Positions 18,501 through 25,272 of a stretch of 64,000 nt of DNA are shown here, piece by piece. Source of the DNA: CADDZO01 sp035294145 (lineage in GTDB: Bacteria > Chloroflexota > Dormibacteria > Dormibacterales > Dormibacteraceae); contig DATGLL010000134.1 of the NCBI GenBank assembly GCA_035294145.1, positions 1 to 64,000 on the forward strand. The letters run 5' to 3'. The translations under genes and the position numbers were made by a program. How positions within the stretch are numbered: position 1 is the stretch's first letter; the number at the start of each line of letters is the position of its first letter. Below the pieces are notes generated by a model. It was not told where the DNA came from and ran no database searches. It saw only the letters and a list, made by a program, of their open reading frames with translations.

Positions 18501-19313
18501 GAGGAGCTGAGGCGCAAGCGACAGACGGGCATGGACCCCAAGGCGGCCGAGCGCACCTCGCTATACCGCATCTTCGGCAGCCAACCCGGCTCGTACGGGG
18601 CTGGCGTGCTGCCCCTCATCGATGCCGGTAATTGGCGGAACGTCGATGACCTGGCTCGTGCCTACGAGGCCTGGGGGGCCTACGCCTACGGTCGCGAGGT
18701 GTACGGGGTGAATGCCGTGCCCGAGTTCCGCCGTCGCTTCGCCGCCATCGCGGTGGCGATCAAGAACCAGGACAACCGGGAGCACGACATCCTCGACTCG
18801 GACGACTACCTCCAGTACCACGGCGGGATGGTCGCCACGGTTCGCTCCCTGACCGGGAGGGCGCCACGCCGCTACCACGGAGACTCCTCCGACCCCTCAC
18901 AGGTGCGGGTCCGTGACCTCCGAGAGGAGACTCGGCGCGTGGTCCGGACCCGGGCACTGAACCCCAAGTGGATCGCGGCCATGACGGAGCACGGCTACAA
19001 GGGCGGGTTCGAGATGGCGGCCACCGTCGACTACCTGTTCGGCTACGACGCCACCGCCGAGGTGGCCGAGGACTGGATGTACGAGGGGGTCGCACGTGCC
19101 TATGCCCTCGCGCCTGAGGTCCAGGCCTTCCTGCGCGAGAAGAACCCCTGGGCGCTCCTGGGCATCCTTCGTCGCCTCTTCGAGGCGGTCGAGCGGGGCA
19201 TGTGGGAGGACCCTCCGGCGGACCTGATGGCGGAGCTGAGACGCCTCTACTGGGAGCTGGACGCCTACCTCGAGGAGTGGCGCGACCTCCGCGCAGGGAC
19301 GAGCGGCGGATGA
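15534..19313 (+). CDS. cobN: Cobaltochelatase large subunit CobN
   Basis: The 1259-residue protein is a full-length CobN/BchH-family chelatase subunit, the ATP-dependent enzyme that inserts cobalt into hydrogenobyrinic acid a,c-diamide in the late-insertion pathway. Diagnostic stretches include HLGKHGTLEWLPGKAVGLS, FVVNDPGEGVQAKRR, LPTGRNFFSVDPKSLPS and the C-terminal KNQDNREHDILDSDDYLQYHGG. CobN normally needs the AAA+ partners CobS and CobT (or ChlI/ChlD relatives), none of which is in this window. The gene starts with TTG overlapping the cobO stop, and its own stop overlaps cobA (ATGA). Confidence 0.93.
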   Translation: MSRLLVLSTSDTDLLALRTAFTGLPEGYGEIDARNPARVDAETLDSLTAEVAEGRCWAVCLRLLGGRRAFAEGFDRLQRACVRSRTPFFAWPGEQGQDLELEAASTGDPELLALGGRYLHQGGIENLQNLLRCLSDRLRGTDYGAAPPRQVPQYGIYRQGRTTPLSLAEWLTLRRPGRPVVAIAFYRAHWMSGNLDFVDALCAAIEEEEGEPLPFFCYSLRDPGPEELPAAVAACLLDGERSICDCLIVTLSFSSARVEVEGGTVADDWTARWMERLDVPVVQGIVCTSPRSAWEAAAAGLGPLDVAMQVALPEFDGRVIGPPFCFKEEVDGTPRYVPDPERCRALARLAVAQARLRHLPNSQKRVAIVLSSYPTRYARVGNAVGLDTPASALALLRRLSAEGYQVGELPRSGDQLVHALIEAGAYDREYLRPEQMAAAPASLSAEAYATRYRRLPSTPRDEIAASWGPPPGQLYVHQDRLYFAGLRFGNVLLAVQPPRGFGENPIAVYHDPALPPTHHYLAFYRWLEEGFGADVIVHLGKHGTLEWLPGKAVGLSGSCFPDLTLGAIPVVYPFVVNDPGEGVQAKRRSHAVIVDHLIPPMTRADSYGIAAELEGLMDEYYQVQTMDPSKLPRIQDRIWELVTQAELHHDLGERERPQDFDRFVLHVDGYLCELKDAQIRGGLHVLGEPPRGERLIDLLVELTRRGNEGIPGLRPCLAAAVGLAERPQAGRPLTADVRSRLEDLLRRCRLPTPELRDEAAGLDALHAVARELVRQAVTEGAEAAAEMAGPLATPDLRRCLRYVASQLAPRLERTREEMDHTIAAMAGRFVPAGPSGAPTRGMAHVLPTGRNFFSVDPKSLPSPTAYEVGRELAQALLERYLEEEGTYPETVGIVVWGTAAMRTHGDDVGEILHLLGVRPRWDAENRRVRGLEVVPLEELGRPRIDVVVRISGFFRDAFANLVHLIDQAVEMVARLDEPDDRNFVAKHVREELRRKRQTGMDPKAAERTSLYRIFGSQPGSYGAGVLPLIDAGNWRNVDDLARAYEAWGAYAYGREVYGVNAVPEFRRRFAAIAVAIKNQDNREHDILDSDDYLQYHGGMVATVRSLTGRAPRRYHGDSSDPSQVRVRDLREETRRVVRTRALNPKWIAAMTEHGYKGGFEMAATVDYLFGYDATAEVAEDWMYEGVARAYALAPEVQAFLREKNPWALLGILRRLFEAVERGMWEDPPADLMAELRRLYWELDAYLEEWRDLRAGTSGG

Positions 19314-20068
19314 GCCGGCCCGTCCCACGAGGCCGGGTCTACGTCGTCGGGGCCGGTCCTGGCGACCCCGAGCTGCTGACCCTGCGGGCGGCCACCGTCC
19401 TGGCCGCGGCCGGCGTCGTCTTCCACGATCGCCTGGTGAGCCCTCAGGTGCTGGAGCTGGCTCCCGCCGGAGCGGAGCTGGTCGACGTCGGCCATCGCGC
19501 CGGCGAGACCGGGCCCGACCCCGACCTGGTGGCGACAGAGATGGCGAGCCGAGCCCGCCAGGGCATGGTCGTGGTTCGCCTCAAGGGCGGGGACCCCTTC
19601 GTCTTCGGCCGCGGCTTCGAGGAGCTCCAGCGCCTGCATGCCTTGGGGGTGTCCTGCGAGGTGGTCCCGGGCCTCAGCTCGGCCCTGGCTGCGCCGGCTG
19701 CGGTCGGCATCCCGGTCACCCATCGTGGCATGGCGGCCTCGATCGCGATCGTGGCCGGCCACCGCCGTCGCCCAGGGTCGGAGGAGCAGGACTGGTCGAG
19801 GTTACGAGCCGACACGACGGTCGTGCTGATGGGCTCAAGCTGCCTGGATGAGCTCAGCCGCGGGATGGTGGAGGCCGGCTGGGAGGCGAAGACGCCAGCC
19901 GCGGTCGTGGCCGCCGCCACCACCCCCGGCCAGCGTCAGGTCCGGGCCCCCCTGGGGAGGATCGCCCAGGTGGCCGGGGCGGCCGCGGTGGGAACCCCTG
20001 CCATCCTGGTGGTCGGGGAGGTGACCGCCCTCCCGGCCCTGAGTCCGGACGGGGAGGCGCGAAGATGA
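19310..20068 (+). CDS. cobA: Uroporphyrinogen-III C-methyltransferase
   Basis: The 252-residue SUMT methylates uroporphyrinogen III at C2 and C7 with SAM to give precorrin-2, the entry step to corrinoids. Family motifs are VYVVGAGPGDPELLTLRA, VFHDRLVSP, VVRLKGGDPFVFGRG, VVPGLSSALAAPA and PVTHRG. It is a stand-alone CobA without the CysG dehydrogenase/ferrochelatase part, so sirohydrochlorin for an early chelatase would need a separate enzyme. ATG 19310 overlaps the cobN stop; longer frames upstream are ignored. Confidence 0.94.
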   Translation: MSRPVPRGRVYVVGAGPGDPELLTLRAATVLAAAGVVFHDRLVSPQVLELAPAGAELVDVGHRAGETGPDPDLVATEMASRARQGMVVVRLKGGDPFVFGRGFEELQRLHALGVSCEVVPGLSSALAAPAAVGIPVTHRGMAASIAIVAGHRRRPGSEEQDWSRLRADTTVVLMGSSCLDELSRGMVEAGWEAKTPAAVVAAATTPGQRQVRAPLGRIAQVAGAAAVGTPAILVVGEVTALPALSPDGEARR

Positions 20069-20877
20069 GGGTCACCCATACCGCCAGGGGACCTCGAGCC
20101 GAGGTCTTGCTGATCGCTCACGGCAGCCCCGATCCCGGCAGCCGTGAGGAGCTCCGTGCCCTCCGCTCCCTGGTCGCGGCACGTCTGGCCGAGGGTGAGA
20201 GGCGCCTCCCGAGCACCCGGGGCAGGGAGATCGAGGTGGCCCTCGGTGTCCTGGAGTTCCCAGGGCCCGACCTCCCCCCGGTCGGGGCGGCACTCGCCGC
20301 CCTGGCCTCGCGCGGCCCCGTGGTCGCCCAGCCCCTGCTCCTCTTCGACGGCCTCCACGCTCACCACGACCTTCCTCGTCTGACCGCCGACGCCTGCCGG
20401 CTCGGCCTTCAGGTGCAGGTGGGCGGGCCGTTCGGCTGGGAGCCCGCCCTGCTCGACCTGGCCGTGGAGCGAGTGGCAGCCGCCGCCCCAGGCCCGGATG
20501 ACCTGCTGCTCTTCGTCGGCCGGGGCAGCTCCGACCCTCAAGCCCGAGAGGAGACCGAGGAGGTGGCGGCCCTCGTGGCCAGCCGGCTGGGCTTGGAGCA
20601 CCTGGTCTGCTACACCGGCATCAGCCCGCCCTTGCTCGCCGACGGCGCGCGGCTGGCCCTGGCCCGCCGCCCCCGGCGGCTCCTGGCCCTGCCCTATCTC
20701 TTGCACCGCGGGGTCCTCACGCGGCGGGTGAGCGAGGTCCTCGGCCCGGCAGCGGAGCGAGGCCGCACGCCGCTGGCCGTGCTCCCCCACCTCGGCAACG
20801 CCCCTCAGGTGGTCGAGACCGTGGCCAGCCGGGTGGAGGCGCTGATGGCCGGCGGTCCAGGAGGGGGAGGCGGGTGA
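20065..20877 (+). CDS. cbiX: Sirohydrochlorin cobaltochelatase-like protein (CbiX family)
   Basis: The 270-residue protein has two chelatase halves. The N-terminal one starts EVLLIAHGSPDPGS with the catalytic His and has QPLLLFDGLHAHHDLP; the second starts LLLFVGRGSSDPQA and has LPYLLHRGVL. CbiX inserts Co(II) into sirohydrochlorin early in the oxygen-independent pathway without ATP. Its presence beside CobN, the late chelatase, is notable: the operon seems to encode both insertion modes, or one of the two has another job. The coupled start is ATGA at 20065. Confidence 0.82.
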   Translation: MRVTHTARGPRAEVLLIAHGSPDPGSREELRALRSLVAARLAEGERRLPSTRGREIEVALGVLEFPGPDLPPVGAALAALASRGPVVAQPLLLFDGLHAHHDLPRLTADACRLGLQVQVGGPFGWEPALLDLAVERVAAAAPGPDDLLLFVGRGSSDPQAREETEEVAALVASRLGLEHLVCYTGISPPLLADGARLALARRPRRLLALPYLLHRGVLTRRVSEVLGPAAERGRTPLAVLPHLGNAPQVVETVASRVEALMAGGPGGGGG

Positions 20878-22229
20878 GCGTGCCCACCCTGGTCATCGGC
20901 GCCGCCCACAGCGGAGCCGGCAAGACCACCGTCACCCTGGCCCTGATCGCCGCCCTGCGTCGCCGTGGCCTCAAGGTCCAGCCGTTCAAGGTGGGCCCTG
21001 ACTATCTCGATCCCTCGCTGCTGAGCTGGGCCGCGGGCCGGCCCTGCCGCAACCTGGACGGCTGGCTCCTTCCCCCCCGGCACCTGCTCCAGCTCTTCCA
21101 CCGCGCCTGTTGCGGCGCCGACCTGGCCCTGGTCGAGGGGGTGATGGGGTTGTTCGATGGCAAGACGGGGACGCCATTTGAGGAGGACGGTTCCAGCACC
21201 GCCGCCGTGGCCAAGCTGCTGGGCGCCCCGGTGCTGCTGGTCCTCGACGCCCAGAGGGCCTCGAGGACGGTGGGGGCAGTCGGCCTGGGGATGGCCCAGG
21301 CCGACCCCGCCCTGCGCGTGGCCGGCGTCGTGCTCAACCGGGTGGCCAGCGAGGGCCACCGCATCGCCTGCCTTGAGGGCCTGGGCCAGGCTGGCCTCCC
21401 CTGCCTGGGGCACCTCGGCCGAGCGACCGAGCTGGGCCTGCCCGAGCGCTACCTGGGCCTGGTCTCAGCCGCGGAGACGGCACCGGGGCCGAGCCTGCGT
21501 CACGCGCTGGCCAAGGCCGGGACCGGCCTCGACCTGGGATCGATCACGGCCGCGGCCCGGCCCGCCGCCCTGCCACCGCCGGGGCCGAGCCTCTTCCCAG
21601 AGCATCCACTGCCGACTCGGGCCCGGATCGCGGTGGCCATGGATCGGGCCTTCCACTTCTACTATCGCGACTCGCTCGACCTGCTGGAGGCCTGGGGGGC
21701 CGAGCTGGTGCCCTTCTCGCCGCTGGAGAGCCCCGACCTCCCGCCGGCGACGGGCGGGGTGCTCCTCGGGGGAGGATACCCCGAGCTGTTCGCCGCCGAG
21801 CTGGCGGCGAACCGCCCCCTCCGCCGTGCCCTGCGCAGGGCCGCTCGACGGGGGACCCTGGTCTACGCCGAATGCGGTGGCGCCATGTACGCCTCGGCCG
21901 GGATCGAGGACGCCGAGGGCCGGCGGCACCGCATGTTGGGGCTTTGGCCGGTCTGGGTCACGATGCGACGGCCCGGCCTGACCGTCGGCTACCGGCGGAT
22001 CCGCGGCCATCGGCCGAGCTTCCTGGCCAACCTCGAGCTGCCCGGCCACGAGTTCCACCGCTCCCGACTCCGCGGTCGGACGACCAACCCGGCCTGGGCG
22101 GTGCTCGACCAGGACGGGCGACCGGAGGGGCACGCCGTCGGCCGCGTGGTGGCCTCCTACATCCATCTCCACCTCGGCGCCCGTCTGGGGTTGGCCGAGA
22201 CCTTCGTGGACGCATGCGCGCCTCGCTGA
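20874..22229 (+). CDS. cobB: Cobyrinate/hydrogenobyrinate a,c-diamide synthase
   Basis: The 451-residue enzyme amidates the a and c side chains using glutamine and ATP. The N-terminal dethiobiotin-synthetase-like domain has the P-loop AAHSGAGKTTV, FKVGPDYLDPS and VEGVMGLFDG. The C-terminal class I-type glutaminase domain has the nucleophile Cys in YAECGGAMYAS and a His in SYIHLHLGA. Start GTG 20874 overlaps the cbiX stop. In an operon with CbiD/CbiG it would act on cobyrinic acid (CbiA role), but with CobN present hydrogenobyrinic acid is also a possible substrate. Confidence 0.92.
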   Translation: MSVPTLVIGAAHSGAGKTTVTLALIAALRRRGLKVQPFKVGPDYLDPSLLSWAAGRPCRNLDGWLLPPRHLLQLFHRACCGADLALVEGVMGLFDGKTGTPFEEDGSSTAAVAKLLGAPVLLVLDAQRASRTVGAVGLGMAQADPALRVAGVVLNRVASEGHRIACLEGLGQAGLPCLGHLGRATELGLPERYLGLVSAAETAPGPSLRHALAKAGTGLDLGSITAAARPAALPPPGPSLFPEHPLPTRARIAVAMDRAFHFYYRDSLDLLEAWGAELVPFSPLESPDLPPATGGVLLGGGYPELFAAELAANRPLRRALRRAARRGTLVYAECGGAMYASAGIEDAEGRRHRMLGLWPVWVTMRRPGLTVGYRRIRGHRPSFLANLELPGHEFHRSRLRGRTTNPAWAVLDQDGRPEGHAVGRVVASYIHLHLGARLGLAETFVDACAPR

Positions 22230-22855
22230 CCCCCTGGCCTGTCCCCGGAGGCTTCCTCGAGCGCCTGGGTCGGCCCCCCGAGGAGATCGAGGCCCGAAGC
22301 CGCGAGATGGCGCATGCCCTGGTCGGGCAGCGCTGGCAGGGAGCGGAGGCAGATCTCGTCGCCGGCATCATCTACGCGGCCGGCGACCCTTCGCTGGTGG
22401 ACCTCATCCGACTGGCCGGCGACCCAGCCAACCAGGCCCGCCGGGCCCTGGCCCGAGGTGCGCCCCTCCTGGTCGACGTGGACATGGTGGCGGCGGGCAT
22501 CCGCCGTCGGGCCGGTCACCGCCTGGCCGTGGCCGTCGCCACCCCCGGCGCCGACGTGCTGGCTCGCCAGTGCGGGACCACGCGGGCCGCAGCCGGCATG
22601 CGGCTCCGCTGGGAGGAGTTCGGCGCCGGGGGGGTGGTGGCGATCGGCAACGCGCCAACCGCCCTGCTCGCCCTGCTCGACCTGGCCCCCATCTCGCCTC
22701 CCGTGTGCGTCATCGCCACCTGCCCCGGCTTCCAGCTCGCCGCCGCGGCCAAGGCGGCGCTGATCAGCTCCGGCTTGAGTCACCTGACCGTGATCGGGAA
22801 CCGGGGCGGCTCCGCGCTCGCCGCCGCGGCCATCAACGTCCTTCTGGAGGGGTGA
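22214..22855 (+). CDS. cobH: Precorrin-8X methylmutase homologue lacking the catalytic His
   Basis: The 213-residue protein is clearly CobH/CbiC-like (IEARSREMAH, VDVDMVAAGI, GTTRAAAGMRL, VAIGNAPTAL, GGSALAAAAINVL). This enzyme moves a methyl group from C11 to C12 to make (hydrogeno/cob)yrinic acid. However, the catalytic His of the family motif (VRMVHACG in Paracoccus/Pseudomonas denitrificans CobH, His43) is Tyr54 here (GIIYAAGD), and the normally invariant PVGFVGAAE-type loop reads CPGFQLAAAA. It is the only such gene in the window, so it is either a divergent but active enzyme or one that has lost activity. It overlaps cobB by 16 bp. Confidence 0.85.
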   Translation: MRASLTPWPVPGGFLERLGRPPEEIEARSREMAHALVGQRWQGAEADLVAGIIYAAGDPSLVDLIRLAGDPANQARRALARGAPLLVDVDMVAAGIRRRAGHRLAVAVATPGADVLARQCGTTRAAAGMRLRWEEFGAGGVVAIGNAPTALLALLDLAPISPPVCVIATCPGFQLAAAAKAALISSGLSHLTVIGNRGGSALAAAAINVLLEG

Positions 22856-22856
22856 G

Positions 22857-24038
22857 GTGGACCGGACCGGTGAGGCAGGGACGGTCGGGCGGCAACGACG
22901 TCGTGGGCTGCGCACCGGCTTCACCACCGGCGCCTGCGCGGCTGCCGCCACCGCCGCCGCCTGTCGGATCCTGCGCGGCGAGCGGGTGCACGCCGTCACC
23001 ATCACCCTCCCGGCCGGCTTCAGGGCGAGCTTCGCAGTGGAGGGGGGCTGGACCGACGGCCGTCGTGCGGGGGCCTGGGTGGTCAAGGACGCCGGCGACG
23101 ACCCCGACGTCACCCACGGCGCCCGCATCGGGGCCGAGGTCGAGCCGGCCCAGGCGGGAACGAGGACCGGCCAGAGCTGGACCGTGACCGGGCCCGGTCT
23201 CGTCGCCCGCCGTCTCGCCGGTGGGGCCGTGGTCGAGCTGCGGGCGGGGACGGGTGTGGGCGTGGTGACCCGTCCCGGCCTGGGCATCCCGGTTGGGGGG
23301 CCGGCGATCAACCCGGTGCCCCGGCGCATGATCGCCCGAGCGGTCCGGGAGGCCCTGGGTGAGCCTCCGCCATCGGTCCGGGTCACGATCTCGGTCCACG
23401 ACGGCGAGCGCCTAGCCCGCCGCACCTTGAACGGGCGGCTGGGGATCATCGGAGGGCTCTCCATCCTGGGCACGACCGGGGTGGTCCGACCGTACTCGAC
23501 CGCTGCCTGGAGAGCCAGCGTCCTCCAAGGCATGGACGTGGCCGCGGCCGCCGGCTGCGCTGAGGTCGTCGCCTGCACCGGTGGGCGGAGTGAGGCCTAC
23601 GCCCGCGCGTTCCGCCCTGATCTGCCCGAGGTAGCGTTCATCGAGATGGGGGAGTTCACCGGTCACATCCTGCGTCGGGCACGTGAGCTCGAGCTGGAGG
23701 CCGTGACCCTGGCCGGCATGATCGGCAAGCTGTCCAAGATCGCCTGTGGGCACCTCATGACCCATGCGGCCGGCAACCAGGTCGACCTCGGCTATCTGGC
23801 CGGGGTGTGCCTACGGGCAGGCGGACCGCGGGAGCTGGCGGAGGCGATCAGCCAAGCCAACACGGCCCGGCACGCCCAGGAGCTGGCCCAGGCCGCCGAC
23901 CTCCGGCGCTTCTTCGACCTGGTCGCGGACGACGCCCGGCGCGCCTGCCGGGAACGGATCGGCGCCCGGCCCCGGGTAGAGGTGCTGCTCTTCGACTTCG
24001 ACGGAGCGCTGCTGGGGAGGGCAGCCGATGTCACCTGA
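22857..24038 (+). CDS. cbiD: Cobalt-precorrin-5B C1-methyltransferase
   Basis: The 393-residue CbiD methylates C1 during the oxygen-independent route. The diagnostic N-terminus LRTGFTTGACAAAATAAA is present, as are VKDAGDDPDVTHGA, GLGIPVGGPAINPVP, LGIIGGLSILGTTGVV and KLSKIACGHLMTHAA. Its presence, with CbiG, marks the anaerobic-type ring-contraction branch, since the aerobic pathway uses CobF instead. Start GTG 22857 follows the previous stop by one base. The C-terminus overlaps the next gene by 11 bp. Confidence 0.94.
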   Translation: MDRTGEAGTVGRQRRRGLRTGFTTGACAAAATAAACRILRGERVHAVTITLPAGFRASFAVEGGWTDGRRAGAWVVKDAGDDPDVTHGARIGAEVEPAQAGTRTGQSWTVTGPGLVARRLAGGAVVELRAGTGVGVVTRPGLGIPVGGPAINPVPRRMIARAVREALGEPPPSVRVTISVHDGERLARRTLNGRLGIIGGLSILGTTGVVRPYSTAAWRASVLQGMDVAAAAGCAEVVACTGGRSEAYARAFRPDLPEVAFIEMGEFTGHILRRARELELEAVTLAGMIGKLSKIACGHLMTHAAGNQVDLGYLAGVCLRAGGPRELAEAISQANTARHAQELAQAADLRRFFDLVADDARRACRERIGARPRVEVLLFDFDGALLGRAADVT

Positions 24039-25272
24039 CGCCCCTTGGCAAGGACGGCTAGCGGTGGTCGGGATCGGCCTCGAGGGCCTGGGGAGCATGA
24101 GCCCACGCGGCCGTCGCCTGCTCCAGGCCGCCCAGGCCGTGGTCGGTCATCCGCGCCATCTGGCTCTTCTCCCTGAGATCGGCGGGCAGCGAATCCCGTG
24201 GGACGGCTCCACCGCTGGGCTGGAGACGCTCCTGGCAGGCCGGGACGTGTCCTCCACCGTCCTGCTCGCCTCCGGCGATCCGAACCTCTTCGGGATCGGG
24301 GCGAGCCTCATCCGTCGCCACGGCCGGGCCGCGGTGGAGATCGAGCCGGCGGTCTCCAGCCTCCAGCTGGCCCTGGCCCGAGCCGGAGTCCCCGCCGCAG
24401 GCACGGCCCTGCTCAGCGCCCACGGACGGCCGCTGGCCGCCGCCGTGGGCCCGGCCCGACACGTCCGTCGGGCGGTGCTCCTCACCGACCCCGAGCACGA
24501 CCCCTCGGCGCTCGTCCAGGCCCTGGTCGCCGCCGGCGTCGAGGGCGACGCCCGGGTGGTGGTGGCAGAGCGTCTGGGCGGCCCCGAGGAGCGGGTGCGC
24601 GAGGGGACGGTGGCCGAGCCACCGCCGGGGCCGCACGATCCGCTCGCGGTCGTGGTGCTGGAACGCTCGGCAGCCGTCGGGCCCGGCCTCGGCGCCCCTG
24701 AGTCAGCCTACGCGCACCAGGCAGGCCTGATCACCAAGGCCGAGGTCCGGGCCATCGTCCTCGCCGCCCTGGACATCGCCCCCGAGGATGTGGTCTGGGA
24801 CCTGGGCTCGGGATCCGGTTCGGTCGCCATCGAGGCCGGCCGGCTGGCCGGGTGGGGGGCGGTCTACGCGGTCGAGCGCGACCCAGAGCGGGCCGAGGAC
24901 CTCGAACGCAACCTGGCCCGGCACGGGAGCTGGAACGTGGAGCTGGTGCGGGCCGAGGCTGACGAGGCCCTATCCCAGCTTCCGTCCCCGGATGCGGTCT
25001 TCATCGGCGGCGGGGGCGCCGGCGTGGCCCGCCTGGTCGAGGGCTCGGTGGCCGCCCTCCGACGACGACGGGTCCGTGTGCCGGGGCGGCTGGTGGCAGC
25101 GTTCGCCACCCTGGAGTCGACCCTGAGCGCGGTGGACGTGTGCCGGCGACTGGACCTCGGCTGGCATCTGGCCCAGGTCCAGGTCTCTCGGGCACGAGCG
25201 ATCGGGGACCGGCTGGGCTGGAAGGCCCTGAACCCGGTCCAGGTTCTGGCTGCGGAGGTGCCTCGAGAATGA
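24028..25272 (+). CDS. cobL: Precorrin-6B/7 C5,C15-methyltransferase and decarboxylase (CbiE-CbiT fusion)
   Basis: The 414-residue protein joins CbiE and CbiT, as in CobL. The CbiE half (about 1-205) has AVVGIGLEGLGSM, VVGHPRHLAL and LASGDPNLFGIG. The CbiT half (about 230-414) is a Rossmann methyltransferase with AGLITKAEVRAIVLAAL, the SAM motif VWDLGSGSGSVAIEA and FIGGGGAGVARLVE. Together they methylate C5 and C15 and decarboxylate the C12 acetate. The gene overlaps both neighbours. Confidence 0.93.
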   Translation: MSPDAPWQGRLAVVGIGLEGLGSMSPRGRRLLQAAQAVVGHPRHLALLPEIGGQRIPWDGSTAGLETLLAGRDVSSTVLLASGDPNLFGIGASLIRRHGRAAVEIEPAVSSLQLALARAGVPAAGTALLSAHGRPLAAAVGPARHVRRAVLLTDPEHDPSALVQALVAAGVEGDARVVVAERLGGPEERVREGTVAEPPPGPHDPLAVVVLERSAAVGPGLGAPESAYAHQAGLITKAEVRAIVLAALDIAPEDVVWDLGSGSGSVAIEAGRLAGWGAVYAVERDPERAEDLERNLARHGSWNVELVRAEADEALSQLPSPDAVFIGGGGAGVARLVEGSVAALRRRRVRVPGRLVAAFATLESTLSAVDVCRRLDLGWHLAQVQVSRARAIGDRLGWKALNPVQVLAAEVPRE

